Source of the DNA: Gemmatimonadota bacterium
GTDB lineage: Bacteria > Latescibacterota > UBA2968 > UBA8231
Direction: 5' to 3'
Assembly: GCA_009840005.1 (NCBI GenBank)
Contig: VXOR01000079.1
Location: 1-35,773, forward strand
Length of the DNA: 35,773 nucleotides
Shown: piece after piece, positions 18,447 through 26,191 of the stretch
Numbering within the stretch: the stretch's first letter is position 1
Layout: each line of letters opens with the position of its first letter
Position numbers and translations under genes: made by a program
Notes under the pieces: model-generated
Told to the model about the DNA's origin: nothing
Databases searched by the model: none
What the model saw: only the letters and a program-made list of their open reading frames with translations

Positions 18447-18944
18447 TCAGCGAATAAACGGGTACACTAGGCCGGTCAGCGCGTCCGCGATGCGGATGCG
18501 GTGCGAGAGCAAGGTCTGGGCAGGCAGGGCATCGGCGGCAAAATAGCCGATGTTGGTGCTTTCTGAGGAAAGCTGCAATGCGCCAGCGACGGGTTCGCAG
18601 ATAAAGACGTGGGTGACGTAGTGGACGATGGTGCCGTCGGGATAGCGCATGAATGGGTAGCTCTCCGGCTCGGAGTAGATCCCAATCAGCCGCTCGACGC
18701 GCACCTCTAAGCCCGTTTCCTCAAAGACTTCGCGCACCACGGTCTGTTCGACGGATTCGCCGAGTTCGACATTGCCGCCGGGCAGGCCCCAAAAGCCGTT
18801 GTCCGCGCGCTGTTGCAGCAGGATTTTGCCGGTCTTGTCGCGGATAAAGCCATTGGCCGCCACGCCGAGCCGGTCGGGCATTTTCGCGAGCGGCGCGCCC
18901 GTGCTGTCGCACCATTGGGTATAGTCGAATTTCTCTGCGTTCAT
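18447..18944 (-). CDS. Nudix hydrolase
   Basis: From the ATG at 18944 (two bases after the preceding stop) the protein has 165 residues. The Nudix box is complete: GNVELGESVEQTVVREVFEE followed by TGL (about 57-79). The upstream FWGLPGG and downstream YPDGTIVHYVTHVF fit NUDIX enzymes that hydrolyse nucleoside diphosphate derivatives. The exact substrate cannot be inferred. It is the last gene of a minus-strand run. Confidence 0.9.
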   Translation of the reverse strand: MNAEKFDYTQWCDSTGAPLAKMPDRLGVAANGFIRDKTGKILLQQRADNGFWGLPGGNVELGESVEQTVVREVFEETGLEVRVERLIGIYSEPESYPFMRYPDGTIVHYVTHVFICEPVAGALQLSSESTNIGYFAADALPAQTLLSHRIRIADALTGLVYPFIR

Positions 18945-18946
18945 GG

Positions 18947-19894
18947 CTATTGCGAAAGCGGCCCATAGGCACTGATAGCTGAGCCGTGGAAGAGCGCCCG
19001 GCGCTCGTCGTCTGAAAAGCCGGCGCTCCATTCGAGGAACTTGGCGTAGAGATAGCCGATGCTAATGCCCCGCAGTTTATCGACGGGATAGTTGCTGGCA
19101 AACATGCAGCGGCTACAGCCAAAGCGTTCGATCAGTTCTTGGACGACCGCGGCGATTTTGGCCTCTTTGGCCGCATCCTCGTGGAAGGCGTCCCGTGCAA
19201 ACCACGCCATAGACAGCTTCATATAGACATTGGGCAGTGCGGCCAGCGCAGCCATGCCTTCGCGCCAGAGGTCCTCGTGCGTTTGGTCCTCGCCATCGTG
19301 GAGGAAGCCGAGGTGGTTGGTGACGACGCGGAGGTTGGGGAAATCGCGGAACACTGCGACCGCATCGGCCACTTGGTGGGGGTTGCAGGAGAGGTCGAAG
19401 GCGAGGTTGTGGCGTTCTAGGAGCGCCAAGCCATCGCGAAAGCGGCTACTCTGCAACACGCCGTCTTCTACTTGCGGCCAAGTCAGGTCGGGATTGTCGG
19501 GATGGTGATTGAGGATCATGCGCACGCCGCACAGACGGCCCTTAGCGGCCGCTAGGTGTTGTTCAATGGTGTGCTCGGCCGCGGCGATGTCGCGCTCCAG
19601 ATGCACGTACGCGACAATGCCAAAGGGCTGTTCGGCTGAGGTTGGTTCGAGTTGGCCGCGCACCCAGCGGGTTTCTTCTACGGTATCGACGGGGACGCCG
19701 TTAGGCACTTGGCCGACGACGGTTTCGACGTGGACGCCGCTGACCCGCTGCAACTCAGGGGGCAGTTCGCTCATGTCTTGGGCGTAGTCGGCGGCCCGGT
19801 ACGCCGGCATGACATCGCCGAGGTTTGGGTTGGGCCGCTCAGCTAGGTCCCAGAGGTGGAAGTGGGGATCGCACAGGGGGGTGGGAGTCTGCAT
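18947..19894 (-). CDS. Amidohydrolase-2/COG3618-type TIM-barrel hydrolase
   Basis: I chose the ATG at 19894 (AAAGGC upstream); the longer frame would run through the hairpin repeat at 19922. The 315-residue product shows CDPHFHLWDL (metal-binding HxH), the VRMILNHHPDNPDLTWPQ segment, VTNHLGFLHDGED, and the COG3618 signature CMFASNYPVDKLRG near the end. Members hydrolyse lactones or related cyclic compounds (for example fuconolactone). It sits between a PfkB kinase and a Nudix gene, in keeping with a sugar-acid role, but the substrate is unknown. Confidence 0.85.
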   Translation of the reverse strand: MQTPTPLCDPHFHLWDLAERPNPNLGDVMPAYRAADYAQDMSELPPELQRVSGVHVETVVGQVPNGVPVDTVEETRWVRGQLEPTSAEQPFGIVAYVHLERDIAAAEHTIEQHLAAAKGRLCGVRMILNHHPDNPDLTWPQVEDGVLQSSRFRDGLALLERHNLAFDLSCNPHQVADAVAVFRDFPNLRVVTNHLGFLHDGEDQTHEDLWREGMAALAALPNVYMKLSMAWFARDAFHEDAAKEAKIAAVVQELIERFGCSRCMFASNYPVDKLRGISIGYLYAKFLEWSAGFSDDERRALFHGSAISAYGPLSQ

Positions 19895-19921
19895 GGGGAA
19901 AAGCCTTTCGGTGATATGTAG

Positions 19922-19942
19922 GGGCGACCCTTGTGGTCGCCC
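19922..19942. repeat. Perfect 8-bp hairpin of a common intergenic repeat
   Basis: GGGCGACC and GGTCGCCC pair around a CTTGT loop. It lies in the 50-nt gap between the PfkB gene and the amidohydrolase gene. Similar 'GTAGGGGCGACCCTTGTGG' units are widespread extragenic repeats. It may stabilise or partly terminate the upstream message. Confidence 0.7.
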
Positions 19943-19944
19943 AT

Positions 19945-20808
19945 CTAAGCAAACGCCGCCTTCACGGATTCGGGCAGCGGGCAATGAGCCCCTCGGTGCT
20001 GCACCGCGCTGGCACCGGCAGCGCACGCTAGGTCTAGGGCTTGTTGCGGGTCAGTGCCGAGCAGGGCGCTGGCGGCCAGAACCCCGCTAAAAGCGTCGCC
20101 AGCCCCGACTGCATCGACGACGGACGCGGGCGCGGGCTGTGCAGTGAACGAAGCCCCTGGAATGTGGAGTTGGGCACCGTCGCCGCCAAAGGTAATCGCC
20201 AGACAATCCAGCGCGTAGCGGGCGAGCAAGTCGGCGGGTGCGGCGACCTCGGCAATGTCCTGTATGGCTTCCCACTCCTCGTCGTTGAGCTTGACGATGG
20301 TCGCCGCTTCGAGGCCAAAGAGTACGGTCTGCGGCGTATAGCAGTCCTTGCGCAGATTGACGTCGAAAAGCCGATGCCGGGGCTTGGCGGCCAGCAAGTA
20401 TTCTAGCCCCGGACGATTGGCCGGGCTGCGCTGTGCGGCCGTGCCATAGTAGATCAGATCAATGGGTCGGTCCAGCGCCGGCTTAGTTTCGATGTAGTCC
20501 CAAGCTACGCCGGCGAGGATGGTGTAGGAGGGTTGCCCATCATCGAGCAATACATCGACCGTGCCCGTAGGCTCGGGCCGATCGGCGACCCACTGCTGAT
20601 TGATGTCGGCGCGCCGGAGAAAGCCCCGCGCCTGCTGCCCTAGTTCGTCCCGCCCCACGGCGCTGACCATGGCCACGGGAAAGCCGAGTTGGCGCAAGTT
20701 CCAAGCGAAGTTTAGGGAGGCTCCCCCCAAGCAGGTGCGGTCTGGGAAGCAGTCGTAGAGGATCTCGCCGAAGACGATGGAAGTGAAGTTCGCTTTGTCC
20801 ATAGGCAT
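19945..20808 (-). CDS. PfkB-family carbohydrate kinase
   Basis: A 287-residue PfkB kinase (fructokinase/ribokinase type). The N-terminal substrate region is CLGGASLNFAWNLRQLGFPV, the middle has a GVAWDYIETKP segment, and the C-terminal catalytic motif is VDAVGAGDAFSGVLAAS with the base Asp. It phosphorylates a sugar or nucleoside with ATP. The ATG at 20808 (another at 20802) lies 2 nt after the stop of the C39-like gene, indicating an operon. Confidence 0.88.
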   Translation of the reverse strand: MPMDKANFTSIVFGEILYDCFPDRTCLGGASLNFAWNLRQLGFPVAMVSAVGRDELGQQARGFLRRADINQQWVADRPEPTGTVDVLLDDGQPSYTILAGVAWDYIETKPALDRPIDLIYYGTAAQRSPANRPGLEYLLAAKPRHRLFDVNLRKDCYTPQTVLFGLEAATIVKLNDEEWEAIQDIAEVAAPADLLARYALDCLAITFGGDGAQLHIPGASFTAQPAPASVVDAVGAGDAFSGVLAASALLGTDPQQALDLACAAGASAVQHRGAHCPLPESVKAAFA

Positions 20809-20810
20809 AG

Positions 20811-21854
20811 TCACGACGGCGGAAAGAGCACGTAGCCGACGGCGCTGCGTTCTAACCAAATTTTGCAGAATTCCGCTAGGTCGTACGCTCGTGCGACCTC
20901 GTCGTTCGCGGCTGGATCGTTGACCAGTACGGTATCTCCCGCGCAGCCCCGGACGACTAGCAAGTGTCCAGATGTCCGCTCAATGGCCGCTCGGCTCAAC
21001 TCGCCCTCCTCGTAGCGCACGGAAGCAACAATGGGAAAGCCCGCGTCGAGCAACGCGTGCGCTGCCTCCCAAGAGGGAAAGTGCAATAGATAGCCCAAGA
21101 GGCCCCGGCGGGCAGCGGCGTGGATGTTGGCCGGCCACACGCCGTATAGCCCGCTGGGCTGGTGGTGCGCCTCAGCAATCACGTCGTAGATGTCCGCGCT
21201 ATGGCCATAGTACGCGAGGAGCATGGCGACGCTAGTCGGCGAGCAGACGTGGGAAGCCAACTCGGGCCGCAGAACCATCTGACTTTGCGTCGGCACGGCG
21301 AGAGCCGTATCTCGGCTAGCGAGCATCGGAGAGGGCACTGCGCCCTTGCGGCGCACCGAGACCGAGAGCAAGGCCGGGGCCGTGGGGACGACGCCTTGGA
21401 CGCGCAGGTGTAGGGTGGCCGCTTGTAAGGGGGTGCGGATGCGCAAGAGGTCGATTTCCGCTGCGACCGCTTCGTTTGCCGCGCCTGCTGCGGCTCCAAT
21501 TCTGAAGCCGGACTGCACGGCCTCGACAAACGAGCCGATCGGGTCGAGGGCGGCCCGGAGGCTATAGCCAGCTTTTGTTTTGCATTCTATCGCGAACTGA
21601 TAGCCCCACGCGCCGTCTTGGACGACCGAGAGGCACGGCAGGAGTTCTAGCGCGCCTTCTAGCGCTACGGGAGGCAAGTCGAACGAGAACTCGTCGCCAC
21701 GCGACTCGACGACTCGACTGAGCTCGCCGAAGTCTGAGCTCGCCGAAGTCCATGCCAACGGCTCGCTTTGCTTTGGCCGGATGGGCGGCGGGACGGCGCG
21801 TTGCAGCGCGGTCTCGTTCAGCCCTTGGGCAAACAATAGAAATGCGTTGTTCAT
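20811..21854 (-). CDS. C39-like peptidase family protein
   Basis: A 347-residue protein whose C-terminal half matches peptidase_C39_2: catalytic Cys in HVCSPTSVAMLLAYYG, His in RTSGHLLVVRGCAG and VNDPAAND after it. The N-terminal half is beta-rich and unassigned. No signal peptide is visible. A 15-residue stretch, TSASSDFGELSRVVE (about 36-50), is encoded by a dispersed palindromic repeat. It heads the minus-strand run C39-pfkB-amidohydrolase-Nudix. Possible roles are peptide processing or an inactive peptide-binding function. Confidence 0.75.
   Translation of the reverse strand: MNNAFLLFAQGLNETALQRAVPPPIRPKQSEPLAWTSASSDFGELSRVVESRGDEFSFDLPPVALEGALELLPCLSVVQDGAWGYQFAIECKTKAGYSLRAALDPIGSFVEAVQSGFRIGAAAGAANEAVAAEIDLLRIRTPLQAATLHLRVQGVVPTAPALLSVSVRRKGAVPSPMLASRDTALAVPTQSQMVLRPELASHVCSPTSVAMLLAYYGHSADIYDVIAEAHHQPSGLYGVWPANIHAAARRGLLGYLLHFPSWEAAHALLDAGFPIVASVRYEEGELSRAAIERTSGHLLVVRGCAGDTVLVNDPAANDEVARAYDLAEFCKIWLERSAVGYVLFPPS
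21705..21751. repeat. Palindromic coding repeat, copy B (in the C39-like gene)
   Basis: A 47-bp unit with two CTGAGCTCGCCGAAGTC modules preceded by CTCGACGACTCGA. It is identical, in inverse orientation, to 22939-22985. It lies in frame in the C39-like gene and encodes SASSDFGELSRVVE. Confidence 0.9.
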
Positions 21855-21873
21855 TAGGTTCGTTTGGGAAGAA

Positions 21874-22053
21874 CTAAGTACACGACAGTAATCCGGTGGA
21901 CGTTAGGCATGGGAGCGCTGAGATGCTTCGACTCCGCTTTGCGGAGTTTATCTTGAGCGAAGCCGAAAGGCTCAGCATGACCGGGGATGACGCCCCTGTT
22001 GTCATGCTGAGCGAAGCGAAGCATCTCATACCGCGCTACTGTCGTGTACTTAG
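21874..22053. repeat. Nested inverted-repeat unit
   Basis: CTAAGTACACGACAGTA at 21874-21890 is exactly inverted at 22037-22053. Inside, GAGATGCTTCGACTCCGC...CTCAGCATGAC (21920-21980) faces GTCATGCTGAG...GCATCTC (22001-22027). The whole could fold into a long cruciform or act as a bidirectional terminator between two minus-strand operons. Confidence 0.85.
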
Positions 22054-22087
22054 GGGAAGAATACACTCAATCGCCACCTGCGTCCAG

Positions 22088-22172
22088 TTAGTGGCCAGTG
22101 GCCAGTGATTAGTCCCCCCTCCATAGGGAGCGGTGCGGGGACTGACCACTAACCCCTGGCCACTAACCCCTG
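22088..22172. repeat. TTAGTGGCCAGTGGCCAGTG-type inverted repeats
   Basis: TTAGTGGCCAGTGGCCAGTG at 22088-22107 faces two TTAGTGGCCA/TTAGTGGTCA units on the other strand (22142-22172). Repeats of this kind are common in intergenic DNA of environmental bacteria. Confidence 0.7.
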
Positions 22173-22180
22173 ATACCAGC

Positions 22181-23209
22181 CTATCCCCAGAGTTGAGGAT
22201 GGGGCGGATGGAGCAGGCTGCCTTCGTAACGCAGCCCGCGTTCCCGATCTTTTTGCAGGAGCAGGGGGCCGTCGAGATCGACGAAGCGGGCTTGTTGCGC
22301 CAGCAGGACAGCCGGTGCCATGGACAGCGAGGTGGCGATCATGCAGCCGACCATCAAATCCAATCCGCACGCACGCGCCTCGGTGGCCAAGCGCAGGCCC
22401 TCGCTGAAGCCGCCGGTTTTGTCGAGCTTGAGGTTGACGCATTCATAGCGGGGGGCCAGTTCCGCGAGATCATCGGCGGTGTGGCAGGATTCGTCGGCGC
22501 AGAAGGGGACTGGGTGTTCAAACTCGGCGAGCAGGGCGTCTTGGGCGGCGGGTAAAGGCTGTTCGATGAGCGCGACGCCCAAGCGAGCTAGTGCGGCTGA
22601 GAACGGCTCGACTTGGGCGGCGGACCAGCCTTCGTTGGCATCGACGATCAGGGTCGAGTCCGGGGCATTGGCGCGGATTGCGGCGACGCGGTCGAGATCG
22701 TCGCGACCGGCGAGTTTGATCTTGAGCAGCGGGCGGTCGGCGTGCTGGGCAGCGGCCCGGCCCATGGTCTCTGGATCGTCGAGCGAGAGGGTGTAGGCCG
22801 TCGCTATTGGACGCGGTGCTGCTAATCCGGCTAGTTCATAGGCAGGGCGACCACGGAGTTTGGCTTCTAGATCCCAGAGCGCGCAGTCCAAGGCGTTGCG
22901 GGCGGCACCGGGCGGCAGAGCGCGTTGCAATGCCGCCCGGACTTCGGCGAGCTCAGACTTCGGCGAGCTCAGTCGAGTCGTCGAGCCGTCGAGGTCGGCT
23001 TCCATCTGTGGGCTCAGCGATTCTAACGCGTCTATGGTTCCGGCCACGCTTTCGTTGTAGCGGGGGTAAGGGACGCATTCGCCGCGGCCAACGCAGCCGT
23101 CGCGGCTCAGTTCGACGACGACGACATCGGCGGTGGTTTTGGCTCCGCGCGAGATGGTGAAGGTCTGGGCGAGAGGGAAGCTCTCGCTGCGAACGGAAAA
23201 TCGGGTCAC
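22181..23209 (-). CDS. dgcA: DgcA-type epimerase/racemase of the enolase superfamily
   Basis: A 342-residue muconate-lactonizing-type protein. Catalytic and metal residues are visible: KIK (163-165), Asp190 in IVDANEGW, Glu215 in ALIEQPL, Asp239 in FCADESCH and Lys in NLKLDKTGG (about 261-264). It resembles L-Ala-D/L-Glu epimerases. Because it overlaps (ATGA) a DUF1611/DgcN gene, the best reading is DgcA, the N-acetyl-D-glutamate racemase that works after DgcN. Residues about 75-90 (TTRLSSPKSELAEV) come from a dispersed palindromic repeat. The name rests on context plus family, not on a test of substrate. Confidence 0.78.
   Translation of the reverse strand: MTRFSVRSESFPLAQTFTISRGAKTTADVVVVELSRDGCVGRGECVPYPRYNESVAGTIDALESLSPQMEADLDGSTTRLSSPKSELAEVRAALQRALPPGAARNALDCALWDLEAKLRGRPAYELAGLAAPRPIATAYTLSLDDPETMGRAAAQHADRPLLKIKLAGRDDLDRVAAIRANAPDSTLIVDANEGWSAAQVEPFSAALARLGVALIEQPLPAAQDALLAEFEHPVPFCADESCHTADDLAELAPRYECVNLKLDKTGGFSEGLRLATEARACGLDLMVGCMIATSLSMAPAVLLAQQARFVDLDGPLLLQKDRERGLRYEGSLLHPPHPQLWG
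22939..22985. repeat. Palindromic coding repeat, copy C (in the dgcA-like gene)
   Basis: The exact inverse of the 47-bp copy B at 21705-21751. It is in frame in the epimerase gene, where it encodes TRLSSPKSELAEV. Confidence 0.9.
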
Positions 23210-24204
23210 AGGGCATCGACCAAGCGCGCGGTCCCTTGGCGCAGCGGATCGACTGCGGGCAGGCCAGCTTGGCGTTCAATGGTTTCGAGCAGTTCGGCGG
23301 CGCGGTCTTCTGGCAAATGTGAGGTGTTGACCGCAATGCCAACGGTGCGGCAGGCCGGGTTGGTGAGTCGGGCGCACTGCTCGTTGAGGCGAATGCAGTC
23401 GAGCAGATCGGGCAGTTGGTATTCGGGCAGGCCGCGCATGTGGGGGCGGTTGGGATCGTGGCAGAGGACGAGTGTGTCGGGCTGGGCACCGTGCATGAGG
23501 CCCAGCGACACGCCGGCATAGGAGGCGTGGAACAGCGACCCCTGGCCTTCGACTAGGTCCCAGTGCTCGGGGTGATTGGCTGGGGTCAGGACCTCGACGG
23601 AGCCAGCGAGGAAGTCGGAAACCACGGCGTCAACGGCAACGCCGGTCCCGGCGATGAAGATGCCGGTTTGGCCGGTGGCGCGGAAGGTGCAGGCCATGCC
23701 TCGCGCCTGCATCTCGCGCTCAATGGCCAGCGCGGTGAACATCTTGCCGACCGAGCAGTCGGTGCCGACGGTGAGCAGGCGTCTGCCCGGGCGTTTAACG
23801 CCAGTTGCAATGGGAAAAGCGCGGTCGGAAAAGCGCGCATCCACGAGGCGAGTGCCCTGTGCGCGGGCGCGGTCGGCCAAGCCGGGGATGGTGCCAAGGC
23901 GCGTGTGCAGGCCACTGGCGAGGTCGTAGCCGAGGTCGATGGCCTGCAAGAAGGTCTCGCGCCAGAGGTCGGAGATGGTGCCGCCGCGATTGGCGACGCC
24001 GATGATGAGGGTGCGGGCACCGGCGGCGCGGGCTTCGGCGAGGGTTTGATCGGGCAGTCCGAGGTCGGCGTGGCAGTCGGGAAGGCGGAGCTGGCCAATG
24101 CACTGTTCGGGCCGCCAGTGGGCGACGCCAACGGCCGTTTTGGCGGCTAGCTGGTCGGCGGCGTCGCCGAGGAACAATAGGTATGGGTGCGCGAGCTGGA
24201 TCAT
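23206..24204 (-). CDS. dgcN: DgcN-type (DUF1611) N-acetyltransferase
   Basis: A 332-residue DUF1611 protein with an N-terminal Rossmann-like part (TLIIGVANRGG) and a C-terminal P-loop-like motif, VGTDCSVGKMFTALA (about 146-160). It also carries the family block GQGSLFHASYAGVSLGLMHG followed by VLCHDPNRPHMRG. In the DgcN/DgcA route, DgcN acetylates D-glutamate and DgcA then racemises the N-acetyl product to the L form for catabolism. It is coupled by ATGA overlaps to both neighbours: phyH-like upstream (24201-24204) and dgcA downstream (23206-23209). The substrate assignment is by homology and context. Confidence 0.8.
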   Translation of the reverse strand: MIQLAHPYLLFLGDAADQLAAKTAVGVAHWRPEQCIGQLRLPDCHADLGLPDQTLAEARAAGARTLIIGVANRGGTISDLWRETFLQAIDLGYDLASGLHTRLGTIPGLADRARAQGTRLVDARFSDRAFPIATGVKRPGRRLLTVGTDCSVGKMFTALAIEREMQARGMACTFRATGQTGIFIAGTGVAVDAVVSDFLAGSVEVLTPANHPEHWDLVEGQGSLFHASYAGVSLGLMHGAQPDTLVLCHDPNRPHMRGLPEYQLPDLLDCIRLNEQCARLTNPACRTVGIAVNTSHLPEDRAAELLETIERQAGLPAVDPLRQGTARLVDAL

Positions 24205-25088
24205 GAAGCGACCGGCATGTCTTCGGCGAGCTCAGCCGAGTCGTCGAGGCGGCGGCGGCGCTGCTGCCAGTGCCACTTGTCGCTGCCGGCAATGAGCGGC
24301 TTGAGGGGTTCGGGCGTTTGGGCGATGAATTCAGCGCTCGGCTCTTGGCCGTTCCAGGCTTGGAACATCGGTGGGGTATAGCCGCCGATGACGATGACGC
24401 GCTCGCGGTCGGAGCGGATCTGGCCGGTGGCGTGGATCAGGGCCTCGCCAAAGAGCAGGGTTGACCCAGCGGGCGCGACCACTTGGTGGATCAGCGTGGG
24501 ATCCTCGTACGCCGCTGCGATGATGGTCTCGCGGTCGCATTTGACTTTGTGGCTGCCGGCGATGACCACGGTGCCGCCGTCGTCCGGGCCTAACTCTGTG
24601 AGGTTGGTCAGGGTTTTGACAAAAGTGCAGTGGTAGAGGCCGTTTTCGACGTACGTACCCACGTCTGGGGTGGTGCCGGTGTGGAAGCCGTAGCGCGGCG
24701 TGGCAGTGAGGTCGATTTCTGGGTCGCGCTCGTTGACGGCGGCCTCGGATTCTTCGAGGCGCACGCTGCCGCCGACTAGTTCCTCGGCCATGCCGACTAA
24801 GCGCGGATGAGTTAGGTATGCGAAAATCGCGGGATCGGCTTCGAGGATGTGGGCAAAGTGCAGGTAGTGAGGCCGATAGGTGGAGAGGCGGCAGTTGCGG
24901 ACGCGGGCTTTAGCCGGGTCTGGGGCGGACAGGAGGTCGCGTTTGAGCCGGAGCATGGCCTCCAGCAGGTGCTCGGTCAGGTCTTGCTCAATCGCGTTTT
25001 CAACTACCACATAGCCATATACTTCAAGGTGATAGCGTTGAGCGGGGGTGAGTGCGGGAAAGGGCCGGATGAATTCGCCGTCGGACAT
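24201..25088 (-). CDS. Phytanoyl-CoA dioxygenase (PhyH) family protein
   Basis: A 295-residue Fe(II)/2-oxoglutarate oxygenase-like protein. The family blocks are ALTPAQRYHLEVYGYVVVEN at the start, RYGFHTGTTPD, LTELGPDDGGTVVIAGSHK and the distal ALIHATGQIRSDRERVIV with His and Arg. The usual HxD/E pair reads HTG here, with an Asp only a few residues later, so the iron site is atypical. The last residues (RLDDSAELAED) derive from a dispersed palindromic repeat that also forms the start-stop overlap with dgcN. It is the first gene of the operon; how it links to D-glutamate use is unknown. Confidence 0.85.
   Translation of the reverse strand: MSDGEFIRPFPALTPAQRYHLEVYGYVVVENAIEQDLTEHLLEAMLRLKRDLLSAPDPAKARVRNCRLSTYRPHYLHFAHILEADPAIFAYLTHPRLVGMAEELVGGSVRLEESEAAVNERDPEIDLTATPRYGFHTGTTPDVGTYVENGLYHCTFVKTLTNLTELGPDDGGTVVIAGSHKVKCDRETIIAAAYEDPTLIHQVVAPAGSTLLFGEALIHATGQIRSDRERVIVIGGYTPPMFQAWNGQEPSAEFIAQTPEPLKPLIAGSDKWHWQQRRRRLDDSAELAEDMPVAS
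24221..24249. repeat. Palindromic coding repeat, copy D (3' end of the phyH-like gene)
   Basis: CTTCGGCGAGCTCAGCCGAG followed by TCGTCGAGG matches the second half of copy C with one mismatch. Here it is read in a different frame (LDDSAELAED). Confidence 0.85.
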
Positions 25089-25193
25089 GCGCGAAATATA
25101 AGCGCGGGAAAAGGGAATGCCAACGGGGAAGTAAACGCGCTATCCCCATGTGCATCAGCCGAGTTGAGGCCGTCGATGGTGCCAAGCTGATTG

Positions 25194-25622
25194 TCAGAGA
25201 ATGGGATTCTTCCATCGGACGTTAGGGAAGCGCGAAAAATCGGTATCCGCGGTGTGCACGTGGGCGCGGCATCTCTTTGCCACGGCGGCAATCTGGGCAT
25301 CCGTGGTGAGATTGCCACCGGTGCCCGCTTCGTTCAGCCAAGTCAGCGCCTGATCGACATCGGCGCGAGTTACCGCTAGGAGTTCGGTCGGTGAAGCATC
25401 GAGCCATCCCTTGACGCGGCTAGTGGCTTCGGCAATGGTGAAAGGGGTCTCGAACACCTTGGGACTGGTGCCGACTCGTATGAAGGCGAAAAGCACCACG
25501 GCTACGAGCCCGACCGGCTCGGGCCCGGAGAGGCATTCGCTCAACCAGCATTTCGCACGCGCGTGGAAGGGACTCGCTTCGTCATAGGCGTATAGCAGCA
25601 GGTTGGCGTCTGGGATGATCAT
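25194..25622 (-). CDS. PIN-domain (VapC-like) toxin
   Basis: A 142-residue PIN-domain ribonuclease. Acidic residues are at the expected places: Asp in MIIPDANLLLYAYDE, Glu within the central helices, and Asp in TTDAQIAAVAKRCRAHVHTA with Asp again in ADTDFSRFP. It resembles the VapC group that starts 'MIIPDANLLLYA'. Its start overlaps the antitoxin stop by 4 nt (ATGA at 25619-25622), so toxin synthesis is coupled to the antitoxin. Confidence 0.92.
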   Translation of the reverse strand: MIIPDANLLLYAYDEASPFHARAKCWLSECLSGPEPVGLVAVVLFAFIRVGTSPKVFETPFTIAEATSRVKGWLDASPTELLAVTRADVDQALTWLNEAGTGGNLTTDAQIAAVAKRCRAHVHTADTDFSRFPNVRWKNPIL

Positions 25623-25897
25623 TGCCTGTGCTCATCCAGACGCGCCGATTTCCTGAGGAACTCGGCGATTTCCAAGTCGTCGTCCAGCTCGCGCAGATGG
25701 GCGGGATCTAGCCCCGTGCGCAGGCGAAGCGGACGGGACTCCACCTTGAACGGTGGTCCGTCCGAAGTGGGATCGGTAGCGCCTAGGCCGCGGCGCAGGG
25801 CATCGTTCAGGGTCTCCTTGAAACCCTTTCCCTGTATGTGCATCGCTTCCCGCAGGCGCTGCTCCACATCGGCATCAAGTGTGACAGTCGTTCTCAT
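25619..25897 (-). CDS. Ribbon-helix-helix antitoxin (VapB-like)
   Basis: A 92-residue protein with an N-terminal ribbon-helix-helix (MRTTVTLDADVEQRLREAM, then a second helix in GFKETLNDALRRGLG). The C-terminal tail is acidic and flexible and would cap the PIN toxin. A near-consensus promoter sits so close that the message probably starts at or next to the ATG. Confidence 0.9.
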   Translation of the reverse strand: MRTTVTLDADVEQRLREAMHIQGKGFKETLNDALRRGLGATDPTSDGPPFKVESRPLRLRTGLDPAHLRELDDDLEIAEFLRKSARLDEHRQ

Positions 25898-25903
25898 GTT
25901 GCA

Positions 25904-25932
25904 ATAATAGCATCATTATTTTTTGCTGTCAA
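25904..25932 (-). promoter_or_regulatory. Sigma70-type promoter of the VapBC-like pair
   Basis: On the minus strand, TTGACA (25927-25932), a 17-nt spacer and TATTAT (25904-25909). The -10 box ends 6 nt before the antitoxin ATG at 25897, so transcription is predicted to begin at the A of the start codon, giving a leaderless mRNA. Confidence 0.75.
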
Positions 25933-26191
25933 ATCATCATTTATGCAGACGCGAATTACGTCGAAAAAGCGACTCGCACTGTAGCAGATCGAAGCCGACA
26001 GGTCGGCGCGTCTGATTGAAAATTTAGCTTTGCATTAAAGTACACTTTTTTGCACCTTTAGATGTACATACAAATGTGGGTCTTTTTCATGAGTCGCAAA
26101 AGTAGTGTAATATTAATAAGTTATCCATTGGAAAATTCCATACTCTCGCGGATTCACGGAGAAATCCTACAATTGTGGGTCATTCAGACCA
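25933..26191. other. A/T-rich divergent intergenic region between two TA modules
   Basis: No gene is supported. Together with the promoters on either side this forms a 343-bp gap (25898-26240) between divergent toxin-antitoxin operons, and it is far more A/T-rich than the genes around it. Confidence 0.5.

Larger units (their letters stand above)
21855..22180. other. Intergenic region composed of nested repeats
   Basis: No gene is supported. The region consists of an outer perfect 17-bp inverted repeat (21874-21890 with 22037-22053), inner GAGATGC...CATGAC repeat units, and a separate TTAGTGGCCA inverted repeat cluster (22088-22172). Confidence 0.8.

Noticed and set aside
18249..18470. 73-residue plus-strand frame between DUF433 and Nudix genes
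   Set aside because: No family features, no convincing ribosome site, and it runs into the 3' end of the Nudix gene.
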